A stretch of 64,000 nucleotides of DNA from Leptospira sanjuanensis. Lineage in GTDB: Bacteria; Spirochaetota; Leptospiria; Leptospirales; Leptospiraceae. The notes below the pieces were generated by a model. The model worked only from the letters and a program-made list of their open reading frames with translations, ran no database searches and had not been told where the DNA came from. The DNA is taken from positions 1 to 64,000 of the forward strand of contig NZ_JAIZBH010000002.1 of the NCBI RefSeq assembly GCF_022267375.1, given 5' to 3'. Of the stretch, positions 1-7,782 are shown in pieces (the first letter of the stretch is position 1; each line of letters begins with the position of its first letter). A program made the position numbers and the translations under genes.

Positions 1-24
1 GTGCGTTGGTTTTCTTTTATTCAT
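1..24 (-). CDS. higA: HigA-type antitoxin, N-terminal fragment cut by window edge
   Basis: Eight codons (MNKRKPTH) read out of the window from an ATG at 24, twelve bases after the HigB stop codon. This opening matches the usual start of HigA antitoxins (XRE-type helix-turn-helix proteins), and toxin-first order is the rule for higBA. HigA would bind HigB and repress the pair's promoter. The rest of the gene and the attC that should follow it lie outside the window, so the call rests on the N-terminus and context. Confidence 0.6.
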
Positions 25-35
25 AGTAGTTACTT

Positions 36-314
36 CTAATGATAATCTTCGTAGTCGACTAATATTGCGTTTTCACCTTCGAATTCAAATGTAATACGCC
101 AATTTCCATTTACCCAAACCGACCATCGATCTTGTTCCTTCCCTTTAAGTTGATGCAATTTAAATGAAGATAAATCCATATCCTTTGGATTTAATGAAGC
201 GTCTAATCTATCTAAAATTCTACCTAACTTACCTGCGTGATCCGGTTGAATTCCTTTCTTACTGCCGGTTTCAAAATACTGCTCCAAACCTTTATGTTTA
301 AATGAAATTATCAA
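36..314 (-). CDS. higB: HigB-family toxin (RelE superfamily mRNA interferase)
   Basis: 92 residues, the usual size of HigB (plasmid maintenance system killer family). Family members cut mRNA at the ribosome and are neutralised by HigA. Recognisable features are the opening MIISFKHKGLEQYFETGS, the central LHQLKGKEQDRWSVWVNGNWRI segment typical of the RelE/HigB fold, and an acidic end VDYEDYH. The start codon is TTG at 314, with AAGG about seven bases upstream. higA begins 12 bases after the stop. The pair occupies the fifth integron cassette, whose start (GTTAGGC, minus strand) is the end of the 389-571 repeat. It probably acts as a cassette-stabilising addiction module (inference). Confidence 0.85.
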   Translation of the reverse strand: MIISFKHKGLEQYFETGSKKGIQPDHAGKLGRILDRLDASLNPKDMDLSSFKLHQLKGKEQDRWSVWVNGNWRITFEFEGENAILVDYEDYH

Positions 315-325
315 TCGCCTTCACC

Positions 326-350
326 GTAACCCAATAGGTTACAGTGTCAA
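326..350 (-). promoter_or_regulatory. higBA operator with -35 box
   Basis: Perfect inverted repeat GTAACC/GGTTAC with a 5-base spacer (326-342), just upstream of the HigB start. A minus-strand TTGACA (-35) lies beside it at 345-350. A weak -10 (TACGGT at 323-328) would overlap the palindrome, so HigA binding there should repress transcription. The palindrome is seen directly; HigA as its ligand is inferred from the usual autoregulation of higBA. Confidence 0.5.
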
Positions 351-388
351 GCGATTTAATGATTCAAAGCCAAATTTGCCAAACTGTC

Positions 389-571
<183 letters not shown>

Positions 572-616
572 GAAGATGCGCTCCTCTTAAAACAAAATCA
601 ATATTTGTAGAACTCG

Positions 617-898
617 CTAAAGTTTCCTCGCATAATTGTTTTTCACAAACTTCATTATATAGCTATTCAAGCCTTCTCCAGATTGAGCAAGCCGCTTCAT
701 CTGTTCAATATTGCTACTACCTGCTGACTGATAGGTATAAAGATATGCACCACCGGATTTAAAATAAATTGTTATTGAATCTGGTCCAATATCGTATCCA
801 GAAATACTTGAATCATTATCTAAATCTTTGTAATATTCCAAAATTATACTCCCATAACAAAAATTCATAATAAATATTTTTTTCAGTTTTTTCCACAC
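617..898 (-). CDS. Small KTSC-like hypothetical protein
   Basis: Up to 93 residues from a GTG at 898. An internal ATG at 868 (MNFCYGSIILEYY) is an alternative start. The segment SGYDIGPDSITIYFKSGG followed by AYLYTY and a C-terminal LNSYIMKFVKNNY resembles the KTSC domain, a small beta-rich fold of unknown role found in short bacterial and phage proteins. The hydrophobic residues at the start are not a convincing signal peptide. The gene overlaps the end of the upstream cassette gene by 16 bases, so the two are probably translated together. It is the last gene before attC site 1. The molecular function is unknown. Confidence 0.6.
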   Translation of the reverse strand: MWKKLKKIFIMNFCYGSIILEYYKDLDNDSSISGYDIGPDSITIYFKSGGAYLYTYQSAGSSNIEQMKRLAQSGEGLNSYIMKFVKNNYARKL

Positions 899-1176
899 GT
901 AGAACTAACATTTCCTGAAGCAAGTTTTATCGAGCTATCAATAGTTAACGTTTCGTTTTTCTTTCCATTATGTTCCTTACATAGTGGTATAATATACCAG
1001 TTAAAATCAACTACATCTCCCCTTTGAACATGAGCACCGACTTCTGGTTTATTAGAACAATTTTCCACAGAGCAGTAAGCAGGAATCTTCTGGGTGCTGA
1101 ATTTTTCCCAATGAGCAAGCCAACTAGGGCATTTACATGTATTATCGCTTGTTCCGTTAATATTTTTTATTTTCAT
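883..1176 (-). CDS. Small Cys/His-rich, HNH-like zinc-binding hypothetical protein
   Basis: 97 residues starting at an ATG with AAGGA upstream. Candidate metal ligands are C14, C16, C35, C40, H49, C66, H69 and C94. The pattern C-x4-C, GAHVQRGD, then PLCKEHN resembles the treble-clef core of HNH-type proteins, but the catalytic His-Asn-His set is not clearly complete. It could be a zinc-ribbon binding protein rather than a nuclease. It is the first of two overlapping genes in the fourth cassette, a layout like a two-gene defence or toxin-antitoxin unit, though neither protein matches a toxin I recognise. Confidence 0.65.
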   Translation of the reverse strand: MKIKNINGTSDNTCKCPSWLAHWEKFSTQKIPAYCSVENCSNKPEVGAHVQRGDVVDFNWYIIPLCKEHNGKKNETLTIDSSIKLASGNVSSTCGKN

Positions 1177-1271
1177 ACAAAATCCTTATTCAACTATTTT
1201 ATATAATTAGAAAATACTAGCAATACGACTTTATAGTATTAACATTTTGATTCGGATGTTTGCGCATTTTC

Positions 1272-1451
1272 GCATAACGAAAGAGTCTCCTCGACGTTGC
1301 GTCTCCGAGCGCTTACGCGCGAAGGAGTTGGCACGAGGTTCGAGCGACCGTAGTCGCGTCCCGCGAACCGAAGTGACAAAGCAATGTGGCTTTAGCCCGA
1401 AGTGAGGGGCGCATGAGCGATCCCGAACGAAGCGAGGAGACGAAGTTAGAC
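1272..1451 (-). repeat. attC-like recombination site 2 (180 bp)
   Basis: Minus-strand ends are GTCTAAC and GTTATGC. Outer arms GTCTCCTC (1285-1292) and GAGGAGAC (1434-1441) pair. The opening GTCTAAC is the exact complement of GTTAGAC at the start of the same cassette (2268-2262). The MqsA stop lies 28 bases before the site. Confidence 0.8.
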
Positions 1452-1478
1452 GGCGTTTCGTAAACGCTCATCCATTCT

Positions 1479-1868
1479 CTACTCATTAGCTAAGCGTTGC
1501 TTTTTAAGGGGTAAACGAATATCACCAACGAATACGTACCTTATTTTACCATCGTTCATCATTTTATGAATCGATTGTCTACTTAATTTCAATCGTTTTG
1601 CCATTTGATCGACGCTTATTAAATCTGCAGCAACGGTAACTTCTGCATCTTTCTTAGCTTTGAATTCAGCAATAACAGAATTAATATGGTTCTGTGATTT
1701 TCTTGTAAAAATTCCATCCTTACATGCTTTACAAAAATATCCATCTAACCCAGTAATTTTAATCGAACCATAATTCTTAACTGAATAACTTTCTGTAACT
1801 TCAGATTTGAAAATCATACTCTTTTCAGCGCCACAGGAAGGGCAATTAATCCATTTTTTATCCTTCAT
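1479..1868 (-). CDS. mqsA: MqsA/YgiT-type antitoxin with excisionase-like DNA-binding domain
   Basis: 129 residues. The N-terminal zinc finger has C9/C12 (CPSCG) and C46/C49 (CKAC), as in MqsA/YgiT. E. coli MqsA ends in an XRE helix-turn-helix. Here residues about 87-125 (ISVDQMAKRLKLSRQSIHKM, then a wing with GDIRLP) look like an excisionase/MerR-type helix-turn-helix. The protein should bind and inactivate MqsR and repress the shared promoter. Its ATG overlaps the end of mqsR by 4 bases, which indicates translational coupling. The toxin-first order matches other mqsRA loci. It is the last gene of the third cassette. Confidence 0.8.
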   Translation of the reverse strand: MKDKKWINCPSCGAEKSMIFKSEVTESYSVKNYGSIKITGLDGYFCKACKDGIFTRKSQNHINSVIAEFKAKKDAEVTVAADLISVDQMAKRLKLSRQSIHKMMNDGKIRYVFVGDIRLPLKKQRLANE

Positions 1869-2176
1869 AAATCCTCAGCTCCTTTGAATGAAATAATAAT
1901 CGTGTTTTGATTTACGATTTGAATTTTGATATATGCTTTAATATTAATAATTTCTTTTTTGTAAACATCTTGCCAAAGCCGATGATCATTGTGAGAAGTC
2001 ATAGATTTATAAAAATAGATTGATTCTAATTCAATTATTTCTTTTAGAATCTCTTCTTCAGAAAACCCAAAATGCTCAAGAGCAGTTTTTTGCGCATTTC
2101 GCGTAATTATATATTTATTCTCCGAAATTAGCTTTTTAACTAATTTTAAAGAATAATGGCATATCTTTTTCTCCAT
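1865..2176 (-). CDS. mqsR: MqsR-type toxin (mRNA interferase)
   Basis: 103 residues, close to the usual 98-100. Family signatures are visible: HYSLKLVKKLI near the start, ITRNAQKTALEHFGF in the middle, and the diagnostic FYKSMTSHNDHRLWQDVYK. MqsR toxins are RelE-fold ribonucleases that cut mRNA (at GCU in E. coli) and are inhibited by MqsA. The ATG at 2176 lies only eight bases after a probable -10 box and has no clear Shine-Dalgarno, so the message may be nearly leaderless. The gene sits at the start of the third cassette with its own promoter, as stabilising toxin-antitoxin cassettes in chromosomal integrons often do. Confidence 0.85.
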   Translation of the reverse strand: MEKKICHYSLKLVKKLISENKYIITRNAQKTALEHFGFSEEEILKEIIELESIYFYKSMTSHNDHRLWQDVYKKEIINIKAYIKIQIVNQNTIIISFKGAEDL

Positions 2177-2184
2177 TCAAATTC

Positions 2185-2213
2185 ATTTTATTTATTGAGT
2201 TGACAATGTCAAC
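2185..2213 (-). promoter_or_regulatory. mqsRA promoter and operator
   Basis: On the minus strand, TTGACA (-35, 2207-2212) and TAAAAT (-10, 2185-2190) are separated by 16 bases. A perfect palindrome GTTGAC-AAT-GTCAAC (2199-2213) covers the -35 box and is the likely site of autorepression by MqsA. The mqsR start codon follows 8 bases downstream of the -10. Confidence 0.7.
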
Positions 2214-2260
2214 CAATTAAGCTAAATTTTTCACATAGTACCCGCCAACCTACGAAATGC

Positions 2261-2446
<186 letters not shown>

Positions 2447-2452
<6 letters not shown>

Positions 2453-3385
2453 GAAGTTTTCGCCTATTCCAATTGGATTCATATTTCCAATAGAGACAGA
2501 TAATTTAACTTCTTCATCTTCTTTGTGATCAAGACGTGGTTGTAAGCCAGCTAAAACAAGTATGTATAAATTATAAATCGAGATCTTCGTATCTTTAATT
2601 TTTAATTCCCCGATATGTTGCACGTTACAAAATTTAATTCCCCAGTGTTTATCGAAGAACAATTGAAAAATTGATTCTGTTTGGTTGCTTTGATCAAATT
2701 TTTCCTCTGGAAAAATTGTTTCCATTATTCTTCGTATTTCCATCTTAGAAAGAGTAATAAAGCTTTCAATTCCATTGAAATAGCGATTAAACCAATCTAT
2801 TGAATATTCATCAATTAAACATCTATTTAAGCGATCAGTTGAAATCATTCTTGCAGCATTAATAATAGCGGGTCCGTAATAATTATCTCCTATTTTCACA
2901 ACTTGATCATAGGAAGTCGTATATCGAACAGAGAGTTTTCCGACGATTTCTCGTATTTCCGGACTCAAATGATAAGTATTATATAATTTTAATGCGACTT
3001 CATACCACATAATATAAGATATCGCATGGAGTGGCGTGGGAAATATGCAGATTGCCCCATCACCAGTATCCGCGACCACAGGGTCATCTAAACCTTCAAA
3101 TAAAAATAATTCATTTTCCCGTAGAATGTCCATAGTCATCACATGAACTGCTTGAATCACCAAAGGAATGAGAAGTATTCTTTTAATATCATTCAAAGAA
3201 TACTTATAGGTATCAATGCAGACAATGGATGCTTTAGTAATCTCCGAAACTTTGAGCAATTTATCTAAATTCTCTTCTGCCTCTTCAATATGAGGATGAG
3301 GAGCAGGATTTTTGTAAACGAATCCTTTATTAGAAAAGCATTTAAATAATTCTTCTTTAGAAATCGTGTGGATTTTTGTTTTCAT
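2447..3385 (-). CDS. Class III nucleotide cyclase-like protein (integron cargo)
   Basis: 312 residues from the ATG at 3385, 22 bases inside the cassette. The frame stays open upstream to 3598, but that extension runs through the attC site and is not taken as coding. Residues about 53-200 resemble a class III adenylate/guanylate cyclase domain: a possible first metal Asp in VCIDTY (D58), DTGDGAICIF with D109 as second metal ligand, and YYGPAIINAARM. In the last motif the Asn (N176) is one place later than in canonical cyclases, while R179 keeps its place, so activity is uncertain. The C-terminal third is unrecognised. No membrane segments. Some cyclases of this class make cCMP or cUMP in Pycsar phage defence, but no effector gene is beside it. 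Confidence 0.6.
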
Positions 3386-3406
3386 AATTTTAATTGAGAA
3401 AATTTC

Positions 3407-3590
<184 letters not shown>

Positions 3591-3594
3591 GCCG

Positions 3595-4413
3595 TCAATT
3601 AAACTCATTCGGAAAAGTCTGACGTGCAATTCGTTTAATGAGTTCATTATTTTTATAGTTTATCTGAATAGCTCTTCGAAAATATAAAACAGATTTGATA
3701 TTATCACCTTGAATTTTCCAATAAATAGCTAAATTATATAAAGCACTCTGACATCTGATATTTTCAGAATCTAATTTCTCCCACTTTGAATAAGCAAATT
3801 CTAAATTACACGTAAATTTTTCCAAACAATCTATGGTTTCGAGTAGCTCAGTTCTTATGTCAAGATTTTCATCGTCTGCTAATAATTCAACAGAGGTTTT
3901 TAATTTCTTAGGAACTAAACGTTGTTTAATATTCTCTGCTTTCCCTTCAATTGTATTACATTTTGCACAAGCGGTTAACATTAGCTTGACTGTGTTTTTA
4001 GATAGATCAATAAGTCGGACACTGAACATATTCGTGATATTATATTTTTCTGAACTTTCATTACTTTTCATGATTATCATTAAAAAATCAATATTGAATA
4101 CTTCGATAAATTTTTTGCCTCTACCACTTGCGAGTGCCTTCCAAACCTGATTCAGAGAATATTTTGCAAATTCCTTAGAAAGATCACTCACTCTTAAATA
4201 TTCCACTTTCCCCAAAGTTTTATAGATCTTTTCTTGGTCTTCTAAACTTTCTATTTCGGAAAATAGTAACCCGATTCTATTTCTTTCATCATAAAATGTT
4301 CTTAGTCTAAGCTCTTCTATATCATTTGATGATTCTGGTAAATATAAAGTCAATTCCTTAGAGAACAGATTCATCGAGCATAAATATAATAGTGCGATAA
4401 ATATCTTAGTCAT
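3595..4413 (-). CDS. Exported hypothetical protein with TPR-like C-terminus
   Basis: 272 residues. An N-terminal hydrophobic stretch (about residues 3-18) ending in FSKE looks like a signal peptide, so the product is probably periplasmic. The C-terminal ~45 residues (ALYNLAIYWKIQGDNIKSVL and following) resemble one tetratricopeptide repeat, a protein-binding fold. Residues between show no family I recognise; CAKC at about 151 could bind metal. The stop lies five bases before attC site 4, the tight packing typical of cassettes, and it is the first cassette next to the integrase. AT-rich coding, like the other cassettes and unlike the flanking core genes. Function unknown. Confidence 0.65.
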   Translation of the reverse strand: MTKIFIALLYLCSMNLFSKELTLYLPESSNDIEELRLRTFYDERNRIGLLFSEIESLEDQEKIYKTLGKVEYLRVSDLSKEFAKYSLNQVWKALASGRGKKFIEVFNIDFLMIIMKSNESSEKYNITNMFSVRLIDLSKNTVKLMLTACAKCNTIEGKAENIKQRLVPKKLKTSVELLADDENLDIRTELLETIDCLEKFTCNLEFAYSKWEKLDSENIRCQSALYNLAIYWKIQGDNIKSVLYFRRAIQINYKNNELIKRIARQTFPNEFN

Positions 4414-4427
4414 AATTAATTGATGGC

Positions 4428-4562
4428 GTCTAACTCAAACTAGCTGATTGTAGACTATAAATCGCCTGTGCGAGTGTCGTATAAACGCCCACAGTATCCG
4501 GATATGCGACAGTCGTCAAGGTCAACCGCGCACTCGGGTCATTCCGAGGGTTCAAACTTCCT
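4428..4562 (-). other. Putative attI region between integrase stop and first cassette
   Basis: GTTAGAC (minus strand, 4434-4428) marks the junction with the first cassette. The ~128 bases up to the integrase stop codon hold no gene and should contain the insertion site attI. In the reverse arrangement of Treponema denticola, attI likewise lies beside the 3' end of the integrase gene. No attC-like repeat is present here, as expected for attI. Exact limits cannot be set from one sequence. Confidence 0.55.
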
Positions 4563-5600
4563 TCAAACTTCCGGCTTTAGGGACCAGAGATCGAGAGGGC
4601 TGGTCACTTCTGTCAGACGAATCTGACTGACACGGGTGTAAATCTCGGTAGTCTTCACGCTTTTATGGCCGAGAAGAAACTGAATGTGTTTGATGTTCGT
4701 TCCTGCTTCGAGCAAATGAGTCGCGAACGCGTGACGAAGACTGTGAATGCTGACTGCTTTTTTGACCCCTGCTTTTTCCTTGGCGATCTCGAAGATTCTT
4801 TCGGCCGAACGGATATGCAAGTGTTTGGAAGCGTCCTGTCCCGGAAATACCCAGTCTTCGTACGGAAACTTATCTCGGAATTCTTTCCAGAGAACGGCGC
4901 ACGCCTGCGATAACATCGTAAACCGATCCTTCTTTCCTTTACCTTGTCTTACTTTAAGAGTTCTTCTTTTATCGTCGATATCTTCCGGTCGAAGTTTAAC
5001 AAGTTCGCTGACCCTTAATCCGCTGGCATAACAAAACGAAAGGAGAAGTTTGTGTTTCGGATTCAGCGTCGCTCCGAGAATATTAGAAACTTCGAATGTG
5101 GAAAGAATATCCGGAAGTTTTCGTTCCCGTTTCGGCCTCGGTAAATCTCGGAACCAAGGTTTACCGAGATAGGCGCCGAATAAAGAATTCAACGCTTGAA
5201 TCCGCGCCGTAATCGTTGCGGGACTCAGTTTCTTTTGCAGAAAGGAAAACTCTAAAAAAGAATGAACGTCCTTTTTCAGAACGTCTTTCGGTTCCTTACC
5301 GATCCAGCGCAAGAATGAGACCACGTTCGAATAATACGACTGAATCGTTCTTCGAGACGAATTCCGCATCCTTAGGTTTTTGATCCAATCTCGAAGCGCC
5401 AACTCGCCCATAAGGGAAACTTTACAATTTTTGAATCCTTGGAATTTCTCCAGAAGCTCATCGGAAAAAGGGAGAATCCAGTGTTTCTTTACGGGATCCC
5501 ATTTAACCTTGGGAATACGACGGACAAACGCATATGCCTCCGGATCGTAAGAATGCCGGACAAAAAGAAATCTTCCTCGTTTTTCTAAGATGAAATGCAT
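4563..5600 (-). CDS. intI: Tyrosine recombinase, probable integron integrase
   Basis: 345 residues with all catalytic residues of a tyrosine recombinase: R196 (SGLRVSEL), the KGKKDR lysine, H286 and R289 (HSLRH), H312 (LLGHKSVKTT) and Y321. The end, TEVTSPLDLW, recalls the (R)SPLD close of IntI proteins. The IntI-specific insertion before HSLRH is shorter than in class 1 IntI, so this is either a divergent IntI or a Xer-like enzyme with the same job. Residues 1-60, with a pattern like IPKVKWDPVKKHWILPFSD, resemble a small HARP-type motif and precede the SAM-like core-binding domain (about 65-155). It should recombine the attC-like sites with attI. Confidence 0.85.
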   Translation of the reverse strand: MHFILEKRGRFLFVRHSYDPEAYAFVRRIPKVKWDPVKKHWILPFSDELLEKFQGFKNCKVSLMGELALRDWIKNLRMRNSSRRTIQSYYSNVVSFLRWIGKEPKDVLKKDVHSFLEFSFLQKKLSPATITARIQALNSLFGAYLGKPWFRDLPRPKRERKLPDILSTFEVSNILGATLNPKHKLLLSFCYASGLRVSELVKLRPEDIDDKRRTLKVRQGKGKKDRFTMLSQACAVLWKEFRDKFPYEDWVFPGQDASKHLHIRSAERIFEIAKEKAGVKKAVSIHSLRHAFATHLLEAGTNIKHIQFLLGHKSVKTTEIYTRVSQIRLTEVTSPLDLWSLKPEV

Positions 5601-6116
5601 GAGGAAAGATTACGAAATACTAAATATATGTATAGTTATTTTTGCGATTGAGGGAAGGTACAGCTTCGCCGGGTCGGTCACATGGTTTTGAAAAAATAGA
5701 TGCGCTGTAGTATACGTCAAGGAGATTCCGACACATTTTCCGACCTAGATTGCTTTCATTTTTCATATCTCTGAAATTCAGAATCATTTTGAACGAAAAG
5801 TGACGTTAAGGCGTATAAAATATTGGATTCTTTCCGAAGTCTGGCGTTTGGATCAGCCCGCTCTTCGCGGAAATGCACGAGAAATTTCCATCCGCAGATA
5901 GGAATGCGAACTCGGTTTCAAAATTCCTGCAAAACGGAGGATAAGCGGGAGAATAGGACAAAGAACGTTCGTCATCGTTTTTTTCGGACAAGAACGGCTT
6001 TGCTGTTCTGATGATGAATCGGGCAACAACCACTACTACAAAAATCAAAGTGGCGGTAAAGCCGCTGCGTCACGATGTACGGACGCGCCAAGAAAGAATA
6101 TTCTAAAAACGGAATG
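5601..6116. other. Gene-free stretch between integrase and patatin gene
   Basis: About 516 bases without a credible gene; short frames here lack ribosome sites and family signatures. The part next to 5600 should carry the integrase promoter; TATACAT-like AT-rich sequence is visible at about 5620-5640. No LexA-like box was recognised. Confidence 0.4.
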
Positions 6117-7121
6117 TTATTTCGATTTCAGGGATGAGAAAGCCTTAGCCCAGTCTCGCTTGAGATATTCGAAAATTTTTTCCTTGTTCAAGCGTGCATC
6201 TTGTTTCCCGAGTTCGTACGCCCTTCTGACTCCGATCGGATCGGTATAATCGAAAGAAGTGATCGGCAACGGTTCGGAAGGCATCTGTAAAAAACAACGT
6301 TCGAGCAATTTCGGATCCTTCCCTATGATCGTCGTGGGTTCGTAGTAGATTCCGATCGTCTTTTTATCGGGAGGAAACGCTTCGAGCAGAAGGTTGTTCG
6401 TCAATCCTCCGTCGAAATAATATTCTTTTCCGAGACTTTGCACGGATACGATCGGCGGTACGGAGGAAGAATTGAGAATGATCTGTTCGACCGTTTGTTC
6501 GTTCTCGAAGTCCTTTTCCGTAAATAAGACTTCTTTCATATTCCAATTTCGGAGAATTCTCTGCATTCTTTCGGTGTTGAGTCCGCGGAGACGATCCCGT
6601 TCGTCCTCCAGAAACGCCTTTGCGGTTTCGGCGATCAGCCTCGCCAAACGGAACTTATTCTTGAAAGAATCCTCTTTGGGAATGGCGCGTAACGTGTGAA
6701 TGAATACTTTCGTTCCGGACTTAATGATCTTTTGAAAGTCCATTCCGAATCGGATCGTTTTCCGATACATTTCCTCGTGCGGAAACGCCCTTTCCCCTTT
6801 GAAAAGTCGACTGAAATAAAAGTTCGCAGGATTTTTACGGACGATGTTTTCGAAAAAGGCCACACATTCTTCCTCGTCTCCGCAAAGAAGACAAAGAACC
6901 ATGGCCGCTCCGGCGGAAACCCCGGATACTTCCCGGAATTTAAGCCCCCAGCTTTTCATTTCGTGGCCGAATCCCAATCCGTAAAACGCCTTACAACCTC
7001 CTCCGGCGATCGCAAAACAAATTTCGTCTTCAAGCCAAAGTCCTTGAAAGGCTTCTTCGATGGCGTTCGGGGCTTCTTGTTTTCGTTCAAATGCGATCGA
7101 GTCGTCTAAAACGGGAGGCAT
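6117..7121 (-). CDS. Patatin-like phospholipase
   Basis: 334 residues. Patatin-fold lipid acyl hydrolases use a Ser-Asp dyad. The oxyanion-hole glycines GGGCK are at 40-44, the nucleophile S69 in GVSAG (67-71), and the catalytic Asp D237 in DGG (YYFDGGLTNN). No signal peptide, so the enzyme is probably cytoplasmic or secreted by another route. GGAG precedes the ATG. It is monocistronic, with gene-free DNA on both sides. The substrate is unknown; family members cleave phospholipids or lysophospholipids. The call is firm at family level. Confidence 0.9.
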   Translation of the reverse strand: MPPVLDDSIAFERKQEAPNAIEEAFQGLWLEDEICFAIAGGGCKAFYGLGFGHEMKSWGLKFREVSGVSAGAAMVLCLLCGDEEECVAFFENIVRKNPANFYFSRLFKGERAFPHEEMYRKTIRFGMDFQKIIKSGTKVFIHTLRAIPKEDSFKNKFRLARLIAETAKAFLEDERDRLRGLNTERMQRILRNWNMKEVLFTEKDFENEQTVEQIILNSSSVPPIVSVQSLGKEYYFDGGLTNNLLLEAFPPDKKTIGIYYEPTTIIGKDPKLLERCFLQMPSEPLPITSFDYTDPIGVRRAYELGKQDARLNKEKIFEYLKRDWAKAFSSLKSK

Positions 7122-7782
7122 TTCTTTTTCTTTCTCCGGATCCTGATGGAACCATTGTCGAGCGGAGCCCGTCTTTCTGGAAAGAAATTATTCGCTTTTG
7201 AAATCGTTCGATTTTCCCTTTTCCGTTTAGAACTTGTCCCAAAACCGGAACTCTGTGGGAACTCCTGCGTGGTCAATCGACGAAAATCCTCTTCGAAAGC
7301 CAAATAGGCCGAAATACAAAGCTTTTGTGGGAACTATTACAGTTATGCTCCGAGTTTGGAACAAGTTCCAGAGCTATTTGTGGGAACTCCTGCAATGTTT
7401 TTCCGGTTTTAGAGATAATCGCTTATGGCAAACGAACAGATTCTTTTCAACGGTTGCGATAGCGATTGAAGCGGAAATCCCCGAGCGGTTCAAATAGAGA
7501 ATCCGGATCGAACGATAGAAGTGCGAGGGATTGGAGCGGAAAGCGCGGCGCGAGCACGAAAGCCGGTTCGATCGAACAACAGCCCGCGGCAAGTTCCGCG
7601 AACACTGGCCTATTCGCGAGCGAATCGCCCTTATTTTTTACGTGGAATTTCGACGGTTTGAGAATGTGTTGGATTTCCTGTGCGTGAATTCATCTATATC
7701 AGAATTACAGCAATTCGTTGTGACAACAATCGACGGAGAACTTTTGTGGGAACTCCCGCGTAATCGTAATTTTTTTTCTTTC
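7122..7782. repeat. Gene-free region with short Leptospira-type dispersed repeats
   Basis: TGTGGGAACTCCTGC or close variants occur at 7254-7268, 7326-7340, 7379-7393 and 7745-7759. Two copies of a motif close to GATTGnAGCGGAAA lie near 7465-7480 and 7528-7542, within GC-rich palindromic sequence. Open frames across this stretch look like chance or shadows. The 15-mer type repeat is familiar from Leptospira intergenic DNA; its role is unknown. Confidence 0.55.
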
